From: Fusarium oxysporum f. sp. lycopersici 4287
Taxonomy: Eukaryota; Ascomycota; Sordariomycetes; Hypocreales; Nectriaceae
Length of the DNA: 64,000 bases
Assembly (NCBI RefSeq): GCF_000149955.1
Contig: NC_030990.1
Coordinates: 4,763,482-4,827,481, forward strand
Direction: 5' to 3'
Position numbers and translations under genes: made by a program. This document shows, piece after piece, positions 8,846-20,872 of this stretch (position 1 is its first letter; the number at the start of each line of letters is the position of its first letter). Below the pieces are notes generated by a model, which saw nothing but the letters and a program-made list of their open reading frames with translations, was not told where the DNA came from and did not search any database.

Positions 8846-10361
8846 TTGGTGATTTCAGAAGGGCTTCGCTTATACCAAATAATCCATGTCCTGTCCTTGA
8901 GCCATTCGTTGTCGTTGATGTCTTCGTTTTGATAGCCCAAATCTAGGGCTCACGTCGATACGACCGCCCCAGCCTGTCAACGAGTAGCATGGAAATATAG
9001 AACGACGGTGTAAGGTGGAACCATAGGCGCAGAATATAATGAACCGGTCAAGCATGACCGTAGGGAGCCCCTGGAAGAAGTTGCATTTCATCGCTTCTGC
9101 GATCTTACGCGTGATGCCGGCCATAGCTCGTGATGCGTCGTTGTGGTTTGTCATTGCCCTTTGAGTATAGTAGAAGAGCATCGCAGTTAAATCGAATACC
9201 GGACCGGTGATAAGTACGACCTGGGGAAGAAAGGATCCCAATGATGAGCCGACGTAGGTTTGCGGCAGCACGTCTACAGAGTGCTCTGCGTGTTCTGCAG
9301 CACGGCAGCGGTAGAAGATCTTGTTGATGAAGTAGAGAGCCCGTTGAGATAGAACTTGCTATTGAAAGCTATAGTATGTCAGCATTTGATATCTGATATG
9401 ATAGAAGACGCCTTGTACGTCCATGTCCTCGATTTATACACTGATTGCTTGAGTAATCCGTCTAGTCCTTCAACGATCCTAATTTGAACACCGGGGGCCA
9501 CCCTAGTTGTATTATAAGAACTATTCCTAGTCCCTTTCTGAATGCCAGGGAGACGTGCGTTGGAATCGTGGCCATATGCCGCAATAACTGTCAACCAAGC
9601 TCTTCATAAATAAGGTCTATAACGTTGACCCCTAGCTTTAAGTCTTCAGCGTCATTTTGAAGTAAGCAGAGGGCATTAATCCAAAGATATTGATATCTGA
9701 GACGTCTTGTTAAAACGACGGCGTCTTTTATTGTGTTTGGAAGCATGCTGAATACTGTTTGGAGAGAGCCTGGTTTGAGAAGTGCTGTTCGGTTTGCCTT
9801 GGTGAGGCGGAAATTTGAAAGGGCGCCCCATACAGAGCTAAGAGCCACATATTTCACAAGGCTTGTCTTTTCTACGGGGCAATTAGTCTCAAGATCGATC
9901 AGGTGAAAGAGATGCAGGCCCCGAAATGCCTCGGAAAAGCTTAAATTTGTAGGCATCGCGCATTCTGAGCCATGGGATTGCTCGCACGATGATATCCAAC
10001 GCAAGATCCTAGCAGTATCCACTACAGGGCCAGTCCAGGGGTGAATGAAATAGCCATCCGCGTTTGAGTCATGTTGGTCACGCTGCGGCTGCATCCGGGA
10101 ACTGAAGCCGATCCAGGTGTCATTCCGAGCATTAATGGCGCTGAGAGCCCGGCACTTGGCTGGGCCGATATTCCAAGAGAGCTCAATATCTTCGCGCCAT
10201 AGAGCAGCTATGAAGTCTTCTTCGAAGTGTGAGAGGACAAGGCGACATAATGGACATGTGTTGTTCTTGAGTCGGGAGATAACACCGAGACGATAGCTTC
10301 CGGAGAGTAGTCCCAGGTCTAAAGGTATTTGGGAGCAGTATTCGCATAAAGGGGCTGGACG
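8846..10361 (-). pseudogene. HET-domain (heterokaryon incompatibility) protein, decayed
   Basis: The minus strand begins in frame with RPAPLCEYCSQIPLDLG. It runs through CPLCRLVLSHFEEDF to the HET core: KYVALSSVWG, then MLPNTIKDAVVLTRRLRY and QYLWINALCLLQND. In functional proteins these read LSYVWG and LWIDALCI(L)Q. One base is missing near 9594, so IYEELG meets a stop while the true continuation (LTVIAAYGHDSNARLPG) sits one frame over. Around 9370-9400 the RTWT block and the following QVLSQRALYFIN are separated by a stretch that looks like an intron with a ruined donor. Near 8925 a further shift separates RIDVSPRF from NDNEWLKDRTWIIWYKRSPS. The 3' end is cut by AT-rich DNA. No clear start exon is visible upstream. 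HET proteins trigger cell death on fusion of unlike strains; this copy should be inactive. Confidence 0.8.
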
Positions 10362-10628
10362 CTACATACTTATGCGTGGTAGTCAAGACCAGTGATAGAT
10401 ATGTTATATGTGTCCTACTCCGATAATGAAATTGTCGCATTTGTTCAGCTTATCATGTGACTTGACGATTTGCCAGATTCTACCTGATTACTCATTTCGG
10501 TGATTGGGCAGACTGCGCTACACCCATTGGGAATAGCTTCGTTTACTCTTAGCTTTACCACTATACCCATTTCCAAACCCGTGTTCTAAATATATTCTGG
10601 CCTTGCACATCTAAATAGAGAGCAGCGA

Positions 10629-11641
10629 TTACTTTCCTTGCATCGTACCGGCATTTCTCGGAACTCCAAGTTCTCTGAGCGAATTCGTCAGACCGAGCTT
10701 TACCCAGTTCTCAATCTCTTTCTCGGTAGCCACGGCGATTACCCCCAACATACCCAAAGAATTCACGCCGGCCTCTTTGTTGACAGCCGCTCTACGACGA
10801 GGGATAACCACTATCCAGCGGGACGTGAAAGCCACATTGTGCGGGCACGCCTCTCCATCTGGCACATTCTTTCCGGTACTAGCCTTCCAAGCTTCCGTCG
10901 CCTGCTGTAGAAGCTGTAGATAAATCTCGGCCCCTTTCGAAGCTGCGGCGGCACTGTCTTGAAATCTGTGATAAAACCATTCGAATGGTACTTTTGGCTC
11001 CTTGGTACTGTTTGAATTCAGAAAGTCGACCGCAAAACCACTGGCGGGAAGAGGCATCAACTGTACATGCTTGTGCAGTCTGCTACACCCGCCATCTTTG
11101 CCGCAGTTGAAGAATACAACATAGTCTGTTGTTGCATTCTTCAAGGACGCCAAAGTGCCCCATGCAGCTTCAAAGTCGCTCTGGTTCAGAGGCTCATATT
11201 GCCTGCGATACCCATCGCGAGTGAGCATCATGAGGTGAGGTCGTGAGAAGCAAAATTTGTTGGCGATAAGAAAGTGAGTGCTACTCTCACTGTCGCCCAT
11301 CTCGAAGCCATTTGTATCGATATCGCTACCAGGGAGGAGCTGTTTACTATTCGATAAGCCGTTTCCGGATGCAGATGACTGTTCTGGTGTTGATAAGGTT
11401 GGCTTCTTGATAAGAGCTTTGGTGAGAACAAAATGGAACTAGATGCCAATTGTGTCAATGTTCACGGCTTCTATGTTCAGTATTAGCTTTGGCATAAGAA
11501 GCGAACCTTCAGGTCTCCATCCGTATGCTCAACAACCTTCTGGCTTTCATCGTAGAGAACAAGCCCTGACTTAGTCAAGACATCAAATGTGGATAACAGA
11601 GCCGATCCATCAATGGTTGGTGCAGGGCGGTCGTATGTCAT
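10629..11641 (-). CDS. Ap4A phosphorylase (ATP adenylyltransferase, Apa1/Apa2 family)
   Basis: Two exons, 11507-11641 and 10629-11438, joined across a 68-nt intron, encode 314 residues, the normal length of the family (about 320). The HIT-superfamily triad is seen as HKHVQ in SRLHKHVQLMP. It is preceded by the conserved ANKFCFSRPHLMMLTRDGYRRQ and VFFNCGKDGG segments. The C-terminal domain contains the family's HNVAFTSRWIVVIPRR stretch. The enzyme splits diadenosine tetraphosphate with phosphate to ADP and ATP in the cytosol, a housekeeping role. The start is the ATG at 11639-11641, which opens MTYDRPAPTIDGSALL. A (GTTT)n run lies just upstream, in the likely 5' UTR. Confidence 0.9.
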
Positions 11642-11652
11642 GGTGTCAGTGC

Positions 11653-11680
11653 TGTTTGTTTGTTTGTTTGTTTGTTTGTA
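11653..11680. repeat. (GTTT)n simple repeat
   Basis: About six tandem GTTT units lie 10-40 bp upstream of the Ap4A phosphorylase start codon, so its transcript would carry (CAAA)n in the 5' UTR. Such a run is prone to length change; no function is evident. Confidence 0.8.
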
Positions 11681-12706
11681 TATTTTTCGTCTGGGTGGCT
11701 GTAACGAAGCCAGATCTCCTACTGGAGCAAAAGACGTGCTGAGCTAGCTAGGTACAGGGAAACCCCGCTTCCTTCACCATCCAGCATACCAATGGCACAA
11801 AAGGTGCTGTATTTCTCAAGCCCGTCACCCGTCAGCGGGTTCGGGGGCAATCTACTGTCGAGCTTTTTCCACCGACCAGAATTCTCTCACGCATCACTAC
11901 ATCTGCTGACGCAGTCCACAATCTCCAGTAACCAAGTTGTAGCTCGTAGTCGACTGTCGTGGCGGCAGGGAAAAACCTTGGGAAGGAATCAGAGGCCGGC
12001 GGTGCGGCTTGCCTTCAAAGGGGAAAAACCCATCGCAATCGGCGTCGTTGATCGGGAGGATGTCGCTACCGATGCCACGGGCACCGTCCTCCGATATCTA
12101 AGGCGTTCTGGTTCTGAGGTGCCGCCATTAGATCCGACAAAGGTGTTGTCAGAGAAGGTGAACTCTCCAAAATTCCTTCTCTGAAAACTGCTGTTAGGGA
12201 GCCGATGGCGTCCCCGCAGTATTGTGTGGCCGAGTAGCCCGTAGAAAATCCCGCTCCTAACAGTGCACTAACAGTGCGTGCCAAGAAAGAATTTTTACAG
12301 GGGAGAGTTGTGGTGTCAGTGCTGGAGCAGATTGGATAACGGTTTTAGGGTGAGTTGTTTTTGTGCGAGATGAAAACGAAGCATATTGGGGAAAATGAGA
12401 TTATATGCTTACGAAATGACTAATCTACCTAAGACACTACTACGGTTTTGCTACAGGTGGTCTTTTCTTCACTGCCACAATCGATAAATTGTCGGTGTGC
12501 AACAGCGCTTTAGGGTACAGTCATACAACGTAATGAATTATGCAATATTGCCATTTGTCATTCTGTACTCCCCAGCCAACAACCTGTGTTTCTACCACGA
12601 AAGTGATCAGATTGCATAACATGTCCAGAATTAAATTTAGTTTGAAAGAAATGTTCGGCTTCTGCGAAAATGGCTGGGATGAGCTATACAAGTCTGATTG
12701 AACTTT
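11681..12706. other. Intergenic region with an unassigned open frame
   Basis: A 130-codon frame runs 11792-12184 on the plus strand and a 72-codon frame 12066-12284 on the minus strand. Neither has a motif I recognise, and both overlap what is probably the head-to-tail spacer between the Ap4A phosphorylase promoter and the 3' end of the peptide transporter. I do not call either as a gene. Confidence 0.35.
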
Positions 12707-14650
12707 TTAGCCAGATGGTTTGGCACCGTCGCCCTTTTCTCCTGTTTCAGCAGCATCAGATGGTCCAGAAACCATTGGCTCTGCCGCCTGATTACTCCCG
12801 TCGTCGCTCGAGTGTGCTTCTTCAAATACTCTATCATCATACGCACGAAACATCAGCCAGAAAGTAGGCGCCGTAGCAATCATTGTTACAGACAAACCCG
12901 TGTAGAGATAAAGAATCTGAGGATCCTTTGACAATGGTGAAAATGCCATTCCAAGCGCAGAGCCAGCGCCTGAACTCAGCTGGGCCATTGCTTGTACCAA
13001 GCTGCGCATGTTCCTCGGTGCCTCAGAATAGCTGTACTCGGCAAGAGTTGTAAAACCCAGAATCTCGCCGACTCCGAGAAGGAAGTAGACGGGCGACTGA
13101 ATCCAGACACTCACGTCGTTCGGAGACTTTTCACACTGCAAGGGCTTATCGTAGCAAGGCCCTTTGGTGTAGATGAGTTTTTGAACTCCAGCAGCATATG
13201 CCATTGCGGTACTCATCATGATGAAAGCCCATGTAATGCGCGCAATGGGGCCAAAAGCGAATCCCCGACCGCGGACAATGGGATAAACAAATCTCTGCAT
13301 GACTGGTCCCAGTAGCACGCAAGCGATAGAGTTTAGAGCTTGAATAGTATCGTTGGGAATGCCACCGAGCCTCATCTGTCCTGCTTGTGAGACAAGATTG
13401 TTTGTGATCTGATTCATGCATAGATGGAATGGCACAAAACAGGCCCTAATACCGGTTAGCATAGGGATTCAAGAAACCCATCAAGGGAAGGAGAACTCAC
13501 ATTACCTTGCAGGCCTGCAGACCTCTCTTAATCTCAAAAACAAATCTATCATCCCATTCGACTTGGCGGCCAAACTTCTCCGACTGGTAAACTGGTGTAG
13601 CAGCTTCCCAGTTGAACTTGTGTCTTCCCGCACACACGATAACTCGGGAAGCGCGGGGAAGGATATTTGCTTGAGGCTTTTGTTTGACTTGTTTTATTTA
13701 GAGAGCAGTGCCAGCTCAGAGTAGGGGAAAACGCACCAAGCGACTTGTGAAAGATTAGAAGTAAAGGTACCAGTGTCCAGGTCGCGCAAAGAGGTAGCAA
13801 ATAAGCAGCCCAAAACCCCACTAGCTTCTCCAGATAGGTGGATGCGACAAGTGACAAACTTGCAATGTTCGTGAACCTGCAGCAAAATTGTCAATTCTGT
13901 GTCTTCCAATTGTCGCAGAATTTCCTACCAGTACGATACATTGTAGATATACTGAAGTGTAAGCGCCCGGTCTGCAATAACGCGCTCCCCTTTCTTGGTG
14001 GTAATTACTTGAGGAGCAGTTTCCGCGTATTGGTCACCTATGAATGGGGAAGCAGTAGCCTTTACACCAGCAGTGCCAATTCCAAGGATAATCATCGCGA
14101 ACCCCAGTCCCACCACCTTAGTGATCTGGGAGTGGCTAAAGGCTGGGAGCGACGTAACAAAGATGATCAAACATCCACAAAAGTTCAAGCTGCAGTCGCC
14201 TCTCAGTACTGATCGGTTTTAACCTTTAAAGGATGCGAACTTACAAGTAGCTCAAACAGAGCGTTTTATGACGCCCCAGCCATGTGTCCGAAATGATAGC
14301 CCAAACAGTCGGGAGAAGAAAACTCAAGAAGAGAAATGCACTCGTAATGTTTGTAGCCGTTGCCTGCCCCAGCCCCAAAGCGCCGGGAACAGCGACGCTA
14401 TCAACGGGATTCTGTATGTAGTTCTCTGCATGGAATGTAAGCTAACGATAATAGAGTATACAAAAGTCAAACTGTATTGGTGGCACCTACGCCATGGCGT
14501 TGTTACGGCATAGAAGGTAAATCTCTCTGTAGCATTAGCGATGAGTGCGACCCAAACAGCTAACGAAACTGAATCTACAACGTGCCGCAGCTCTTTGATC
14601 TCCTCTTCTGTAGCGTCCCGCCTTTCGTGCTCAGGATGTTGAGTCACCAT
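12707..14650 (-). CDS. Peptide transporter, POT/PTR2 family
   Basis: Six exons (14491-14650, 14245-14425, 13929-14189, 13737-13876, 13501-13687, 12707-13445) join in one frame of 555 residues. The protein starts MVTQHPEHERRDATEEE and has the ATERFTFYAVTTPW first helix, where proton-coupled peptide transporters carry an ExxERF/Y motif. FIGDQY (14041 region) matches the family's GDQ...FxxFY part, and the QSPVYFLLGVGEILGFTTLAEYSYSEAPRNMRS block is the second PTR2 signature region. About 12 membrane segments are visible, and the tail is acidic and soluble. The product should import di- and tripeptides at the plasma membrane. The ExxER glutamate appears as A-T-E-R-F, so the canonical E is retained in part only. 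Confidence 0.88.
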
Positions 14651-15591
14651 AATGAGTCCGTCAACGGGGAAAAGTACTAGAGGCTATATGGATGCTCTGT
14701 CTGAAAAACTGTAAAATAATTCAAGAACCTCGAGAATGCTGTGATTCTTGGGTGAATGGTCCTGCTCCCAACTCCAATCTACACTTAAAACACGGAGAAG
14801 TATCGACAAAGGGATTGCTGCACAAAGCGCGGGGTGCAAGGTAACCCTGACGCCCTGTTCATATTACGTACTGGGTTTGAAGACGTTATGTTTCTGTGTT
14901 GGTTGGTTCGGATCACCATACACATCTGGTAGTCGTTTTACAGGCACTTTTGAAGGTCACTAGCTCGAACCAACTGCAGATGTTACGTGGAAACGCGTGT
15001 TGGGGCTATGCCTGCATGTGAAGCGGCGCATTCAGGATCTGATTGGAACTCTACTCATGTTTATCCTGGATGCGAATGTTACTGAGCAAATTATGCAATG
15101 GGCGATGACCCAAGCCCACCAAAGAAAAGGTACTGTGAATTATGACCGGAGCAAGCTTATCCTGCGATTACTCCAGGGTCTTCGTGCGCCGACAGTTGGC
15201 ACCCACTATTGAACACCATCACGTCAGATTCTACCCCAGCACGACCACTTGCCCTTCTTGGAAGGACATATTACGAGAGTCGTTCTCTCTTTTCGCCTCA
15301 ACAGTAGTCATTAGCTTCCGTAAGCCAACCGATCGTGCATCACGTCCCCAAACAGCCTCTACAATATTCATGCAGTGATTAGTAGCTGTGAATGGAATAA
15401 TTCAGAGCTTGCGGATTGGAGGGAGCAGCCCGTGATTGACCAGTGGTGCAGTCTCTTTTCAGTGAAGCAACCAAGCATAAATTGACCACCAGCGTTCACA
15501 GTCGCTGTATGTCTCTTGGTGGCATAAAGCAAGCGGTGAACAAACCGACAGAAACCAGTTCTAATTGGAAAAGCACCTGCAATAACTCACA
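14651..15591. other. Intergenic, divergent promoter region of the POT transporter and PSS
   Basis: About 940 bp between divergent start codons. Short open frames near 14748-15378 show no motifs. I see no RNA gene or repeat. It should contain both promoters. Confidence 0.4.
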
Positions 15592-16499
15592 ATGGCAACC
15601 AATGTACCTATGAAGTACGATATGTTGAGGTATCCACCGCGCGCACTGCCGTACAGAGTTCGCATTAACGGGCAATACAGGCGGCTGCGAGTAGCTGACT
15701 ACATCACTCTTTCCAATGGTGAGTAACTCGACAGCCTCTAACAGATAATCAGGAATTATGAAGCTTACCTGGCTTCTCTAACAATCTAGGTTTTTGCGGA
15801 GGTAAAGCATTCCTCATAGCCATATGGTACTGGGTAATTAACTCGTGTAAATAGTTCTCGCCATTTTCTGTGCGATACAGAAATCACTTTTGGCGGCGCA
15901 CTTGCTTATTTTTCTCGGCTATGAGTTTGATCGCTTCGATGGAATAGTTGCAAGGGCCAGGAATGAATGTTCCGAAATGGGCAAACAATTGGATAGCTTC
16001 TGTGATTTGGTGAGTAACCTTTTGTTTGTCCTGGCGAGGCATTCCTGAACTTACTATTCGTGTTCAGGTCTCCTTTTGCGTGGCGCCGGCAGTCATGATC
16101 TATTGCGCTGGTTTTGATACCGTGGTGGATCAGCTAGCTTTGGCTCTTTTTGTCTGTTCAGGCGTTGCACGCCTCTCAAGATTCAACATCGCCGCGCACT
16201 TGGTGCCCAAGAGCGATCAGGGGAAAGCGATGTACCATGAGGGCCTTCCTACAGCATATGCTGCTCTTCTCATTTCTACAGCAGTTGCTGTTGCAGAGTG
16301 GACAGGCTATTTGACAAACTTAGCTTCTGGCTCTCATTACCCAGTCATTATTGTTGTGCTCATTTTCAGTGCCGCGATGGTTAGCAAGCGGCTGCACTTA
16401 TACATTGATGGAGCCTATAGTATCCCGGCTGTAAGCATGTTGGTTTTCGCAGGATGCTGGTCGCACTCACCGATGCCAATCAGGACTGTGCTATGGTGA
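15592..16499 (+). CDS. CDP-diacylglycerol-serine O-phosphatidyltransferase (phosphatidylserine synthase)
   Basis: Exons 15592-15718, 15790-15801, 15855-16009 and 16068-16499 give 241 residues. Exon 2 is only 12 nt, but it is needed to rebuild the conserved NGFCGV segment of this family. The CDP-alcohol phosphotransferase signature DG(x2)AR(x8)G(x3)D(x3)D is complete as DGIVARARNECSEMGKQLD plus SFCD. Several hydrophobic helices follow. The enzyme condenses CDP-diacylglycerol with serine in the ER membrane. GVARLSRFN and the EGLPTAYAALL block also fit PssA. It is somewhat shorter than usual, so a divergent paralog is possible. Confidence 0.88.
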
Positions 16500-16890
16500 G
16501 AGATCGATCTTGAATCATGATACGGTTTTAGTAATACGATCCGGTGTCGGTAGACAATCTGGAGAAAGGTGGCGAAATGCAAGAAAAGAGGACAGAAGAT
16601 GTGATTCAGGGCAAATTGTATGCTGCGAATGCTAAGCGATGAAGATTGAATGGGAAGCTGAGTGAGGGGTCAAGGCAAACAGACGGGTGCTGACTATGTA
16701 CAAGGCAAAAGGTTAGGGTTATTAAGAGGCTGACAGAGGAAGTACACCAATAGAAAATGTGTGAAACATTCTCGTGAAACATAAAACTCTCCAGATTCCA
16801 CCAACAGTGCAGCCCCAACATTTATTCTCCCGCTCTTTGTTACCACTACTCCTTTCCCAGACCGCTCTTCATTCTCAAATCTCCGCTATC
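16500..16890. other. Intergenic spacer
   Basis: Contains the PSS 3' region and the promoter/5' UTR of the next gene. An in-frame ATG at 16774 could extend the nucleotidyltransferase by 39 residues, but that extension has no conserved feature. Confidence 0.4.
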
Positions 16891-17813
16891 ATGTCTCTTC
16901 GGCCCTACTTGGAAGCTGCCTACAGAGAGGTTCGTTTGTCTACGGGAACCGCACTCAATCCGCTGCAGAAGCTAGATTGCCACCTCAAAAAAGGTCAAGA
17001 CAACTTGATCCTGGTTTACGGTGGCTCTTTCAACCCCCCGCACCGTGGACATCTGGAGGTCCTGCTGTCAGCACTGCACCCTGTGGTCAACGCCGTCGCC
17101 GTGGTGGTTCTCCCCAGCGAGGATTTCCACCTACGACACAAATTGACAAATAGCCACCCAGAGTTCTTCATGAGTCGGAAGACGAGAGCTGCACTTTGGG
17201 CCGAGATGCCCCAGGTGCCTAAAAATAAAGTCTGGATATGGTCAGAGACATGGTATCCATTTTTCACATTTATGGAAGCGGCGCAGCGGCTTTGCGAAGC
17301 GGATGGTTACAAGATTGTGTTTTCGCACCTCATTGGGCCGGATAACCTCAACAGAGCCGATGCTCTTAACAATTTGCCCTACAGGTTGCCGCGAATACTT
17401 GTTACCAATAAAGCACGGCATGTACCCTCTCAATTCTTGCCAAACGGACAGCCAACGAAATGGAAGGGCTTTGGGGAATGGCTTCCGCAAAGAATGACAT
17501 GTAATGACCAAAGTAGGTAAACTGAGTAAACTTCCTCTCTTATTGCTCGAGCTTTCTGACAATTTCAGATGGGCAACTTGAAGAAGCAGCGGAGGAGGCT
17601 ACCCTATGGACCTGTCGAGGTACTGATAGCCTCGGCCACCAGACAATGGGTTACTATTTGGATTTCGCAAAGAGACCAACTGGGTCTGACATTAACTCAA
17701 CAGCCATGAGGCGAGACCTCCTCGAAAGACACTTATTGGACGAAGAGATCCTGGGCCGACTCAGCACCGCTGACCTTCTAAGCATCCTGGAGCCGGTATT
17801 GCGTGGAGATTAG
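16891..17813 (+). CDS. NMNAT-like cytidylyltransferase-fold nucleotidyltransferase
   Basis: Two exons, 16891-17512 and 17569-17813, give 288 residues. The adenylyltransferase GSFNPPHRGH motif (HxGH type) is at about residues 51-60 and the C-terminal STAMRRDLL matches the second nucleotide-binding motif (ISSTxxR). The stretch between (SRKTRAALWAEM, FSHLIGPDNLNR) fits fungal relatives of nicotinamide mononucleotide adenylyltransferase. These transfer AMP from ATP to a mononucleotide, typically NMN or NaMN. The donor of the single intron is GTAGGT at 17513; using the alternative GTAAAC four bases later would bring a stop. The exact substrate is uncertain because several fungal paralogs diverge. 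Confidence 0.75.
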
Positions 17814-18446
17814 ACTCATTGATAGAACAACCCAAGCAACGCTACTCATTATGTCAGATTGCTCGAATAGTAACCGTGTTTAGTCAAAGATTTCAAATGC
17901 ACGTAATACCTACATTACTTCCTTAAAAGCTTCTTTGTCACATCTTTTAACGTAAGCTCGATTTGGTTACACGAGCCGCACATCCACCTGCCACAAACGG
18001 AGATGACATCGCAACTGGGGGAAGTGGCTGACAGACCCCAGATGAAAGGTCCGAAAGCTTAGTTGGGAAAGACATTGTTATAGTCTTGTACCGATACTGA
18101 CTCAACCAACAGGTGCCCTGCCAGCGTACGGCACAACCTAGAAGAGTCATGGTGGCTGTTGGCTTACACAAAGAACTGCGTAACAAGAGGCTAACTGGTT
18201 GGCGTAATGAAGGAAGACGAGACGAAAGTGCTTGCTTGGGGAGATTGGTCGCCTGCGAATCTTAGGTGTTCATATTCTTGGCAAAGTTCAAGTGATCGAT
18301 GAATGATGCCCCTGTACCCAGCAGTCAGATCAAGCACTCGGTTACAGGTATATATTGAGATCTCTCTATTTGATTGACGTTTGAAGTTTGCAATCTTAAC
18401 AAAAGCGTTATTGAATACTTCATATCCACCTTTTACACCAGAAAGC
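17814..18446. other. Intergenic spacer
   Basis: About 630 bp between two same-strand genes. Minus-strand frames at 17947-18448 show no family motif. Nothing supportable is seen beyond the presumed promoter of the next gene. Confidence 0.4.
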
Positions 18447-19840
18447 ATGGCAGTATTGAATGGTTACTTCAGACCCAAAGTGGCCTTTGTCACTGGTCAG
18501 TAATATACACATTGCGAGTAGTTGTCCAGCTATCTAACATGCGAGACAGGAATCACCGGTCAAGATGGCTCGTATCTTTCTGAACTGCTGCTGGAAAAGG
18601 GATACGAAGTTCATGGCCTGGTACGATCGACTGCTTCCAGACGCGAAGCTCTAAGCAAGCCACTCCGGCCTGGCTTGACCATGCACCTTGGCGATATGTC
18701 CGACTTGGGTCGTCTCGTCCAGATTTTGGGCGGCATCAAGCCCGATGAGATTTACCATCTTGCTGCTGAGTCCCACGTGGCTGTCTCATTTGACACTCCA
18801 CTACAGACTAGTGACACCAATGCTATGGGAACACTTCGACTGCTTGAAGCCATGCGAATGCTGGGCTTAGACAAGTCGACAAAATTTTATAATGTAACGT
18901 TCCTTTATCTCGCATCAGACAATACGAAAAGGCTAACATATTCGTGCAGGCTTGTTCATCCGAAGTGTTTGGGTCGGACATGCCCGCTCCACAAACAGAG
19001 GAGACCTCCTTCCACCCGGTATCACCATATGCTGTTACCAAGTTGTTCCAATACTGGACTACTGTCAATTTTCGAGAGGCATACGGCTTCCATGCCTCGA
19101 ATGGTATTCTCTTCAACCATGAATCACCGAGACGGGGTACCACTTTCGTCACCCGAAAGATCACTACTCAAGTAGCTTTAATTGCCTGCGGAAAGTTAGA
19201 CTTCTTCTCCCTAGGGAATCTGGACGCGGTTCGAGATTGGGGCCATGCAAAAGATTACATGCAAGGCGTGTATCTGATGCTGCAACAGCCAGTCGGAGGC
19301 GATTATGTTCTTTCGAGTGGAAAATCCTACAGCGTTCGCGACTTTGTCGAGGCAGCCTTCAAGGTCATCGGAGTCAACATCGAGTAAGTTCTTCTTCACT
19401 ATCATACGATCGAAGTGGCTGACATATCAACCAGATGGACTGGAACCGGTCTAGACGAGGTCGGCATTGACTCAGCTAGCGGAAAGATTCGCGTTAAAGT
19501 GAACCCCAAGTTCTACCGACCACTTGATAACCAGAACTTGCTAGGCTCAGCAGCCAAGGCGAAGAAAGTGCTCGGATGGAAGCCAACATACAGCTTCGAA
19601 GCGTTGGTTGAAGAAATGGTACTTTGCGATGTTGAGGCCGTTAACACAGGTCGTATCTTCTCCAACAGCTATTTGGACTGGGTAGTTGGCAATGCGGAAA
19701 GCGGAAATGGGGTCGTGAAGCACAGTCCTTCCAAGTCGGTTGGTGAGGCTCACAGCGTCACTACGAATTCGGATGGGCCTGAGAAGATCAGCCTGGCGGA
19801 CGTTGAGGGACTGGATGCGGAGGTTACAACTCAGGGTTAA
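18447..19840 (+). CDS. gmd: GDP-mannose 4,6-dehydratase
   Basis: Exons 18447-18495, 18550-18893, 18950-19383 and 19435-19840 give 410 residues. The first intron falls inside the cofactor motif, rebuilding TGITGQDGSYLSELLLEKGY. Extended-SDR landmarks follow in order: HLGDMSD, EIYHLAAESHVAVSF, ACSSEVFG, the catalytic SPYAVTKL (YxxxK), NGILFNHESPRRGTTFVTRK (substrate binding) and GNLDAVRDWGHAKDYM. The enzyme makes GDP-4-keto-6-deoxymannose, the precursor of GDP-fucose or GDP-rhamnose, in the cytosol. No GDP-fucose synthase or other sugar-nucleotide gene lies nearby. The last 60 residues are a Ser/Gly/acidic tail beyond the usual end of the family. Confidence 0.93.
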
Positions 19841-20872
19841 CCATTTCGTCAATGCTTCTAAAGCATTAGTCCTTCATTCTAAATTTCTTTATCTGATATC
19901 TCCATGACGTAGTTCAAACCAACACATATGACCATATTCTATTCCTTCGTAATTGCTGTTCGGTTGTTCCATATCGTGCCAAGCGACAGCGGAGTGATAC
20001 AGGTACCTAACTGTAAAGTTAAGCCCTTCAATCAGCACTAAACGTAGATCAGCCTGGAGTCACCGCCACCTATACACCCATTTTCTGATCTAGCATTGAC
20101 GTTTCTCAGCCTCATTATACTCAAAAGGTGTCAGAAATGGCGGAAGTTATCTTTTCTGCATCATTGACTGTGTCTTTGCCCTCGAAACTGGTTAGTTCTG
20201 ATTTGGTATTTGTGGTTACGCGTCATAATTCTCTCTTTCCCCCGCGGTGACACAAACGTGCCATATTACCGTTTGGAGACTAGCCTTCTATGTTGTGATT
20301 AATCTGTACAACCAAGCTGACGTTTGAGCCGCGCCGCACTCCTTATGGGGAAGGTACCTTTTGTCTGATCGTCCATGAAAATGAGGTGACGTTGGGGGTT
20401 GAGACACCCCAGTCAGTAACCCCAATGCGACAACTTAGGATAGGGCTTTTGAATTTCGTAATTACTCATATTTTGCTCCAGACGTTGTTGGTTGTGAAGT
20501 GAGCAGTAATATTCTGCTTGACCAATGCATCGGATGTCTCCAAGTTTCACCGCCATTCAAATCTGACTAACAATGCAGATCATGGTAAACAAGGCAGCTC
20601 TTCTTACGGAAGGTGTCATAGGAAACCGAAACACGTTATTACGAGACAAAGATTTGACAAATCCCTTACAACCGCGCTGGGATCAAACCATGACGTCTAA
20701 TACAGCCACGTTGCCATGCAAAGGTCAGAATGTGAATTTCACTTACGGATAAAACGAGGGACAAGAATTCATGTTAATAAACAATAACAAAGACGAAACA
20801 GCACTATTTCGCAATCCTTCCCCCATTGCCAATTTCCTTTCGTAGCCAAAGGATTCAGTACCTGCGGCCGAT
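19841..20872. other. Intergenic spacer upstream of the ATP-grasp gene
   Basis: About 1 kb with no convincing coding signal, RNA gene or repeat. A short ATG frame at about 20137 (MAEVIFSASLTV) ends quickly. Confidence 0.4.

Noticed and set aside
11792..12184. 130-codon plus-strand frame upstream of the Ap4A phosphorylase
   Set aside because: No motif, opposing open frame on the other strand, and no sign of coding conservation. Treated as chance.
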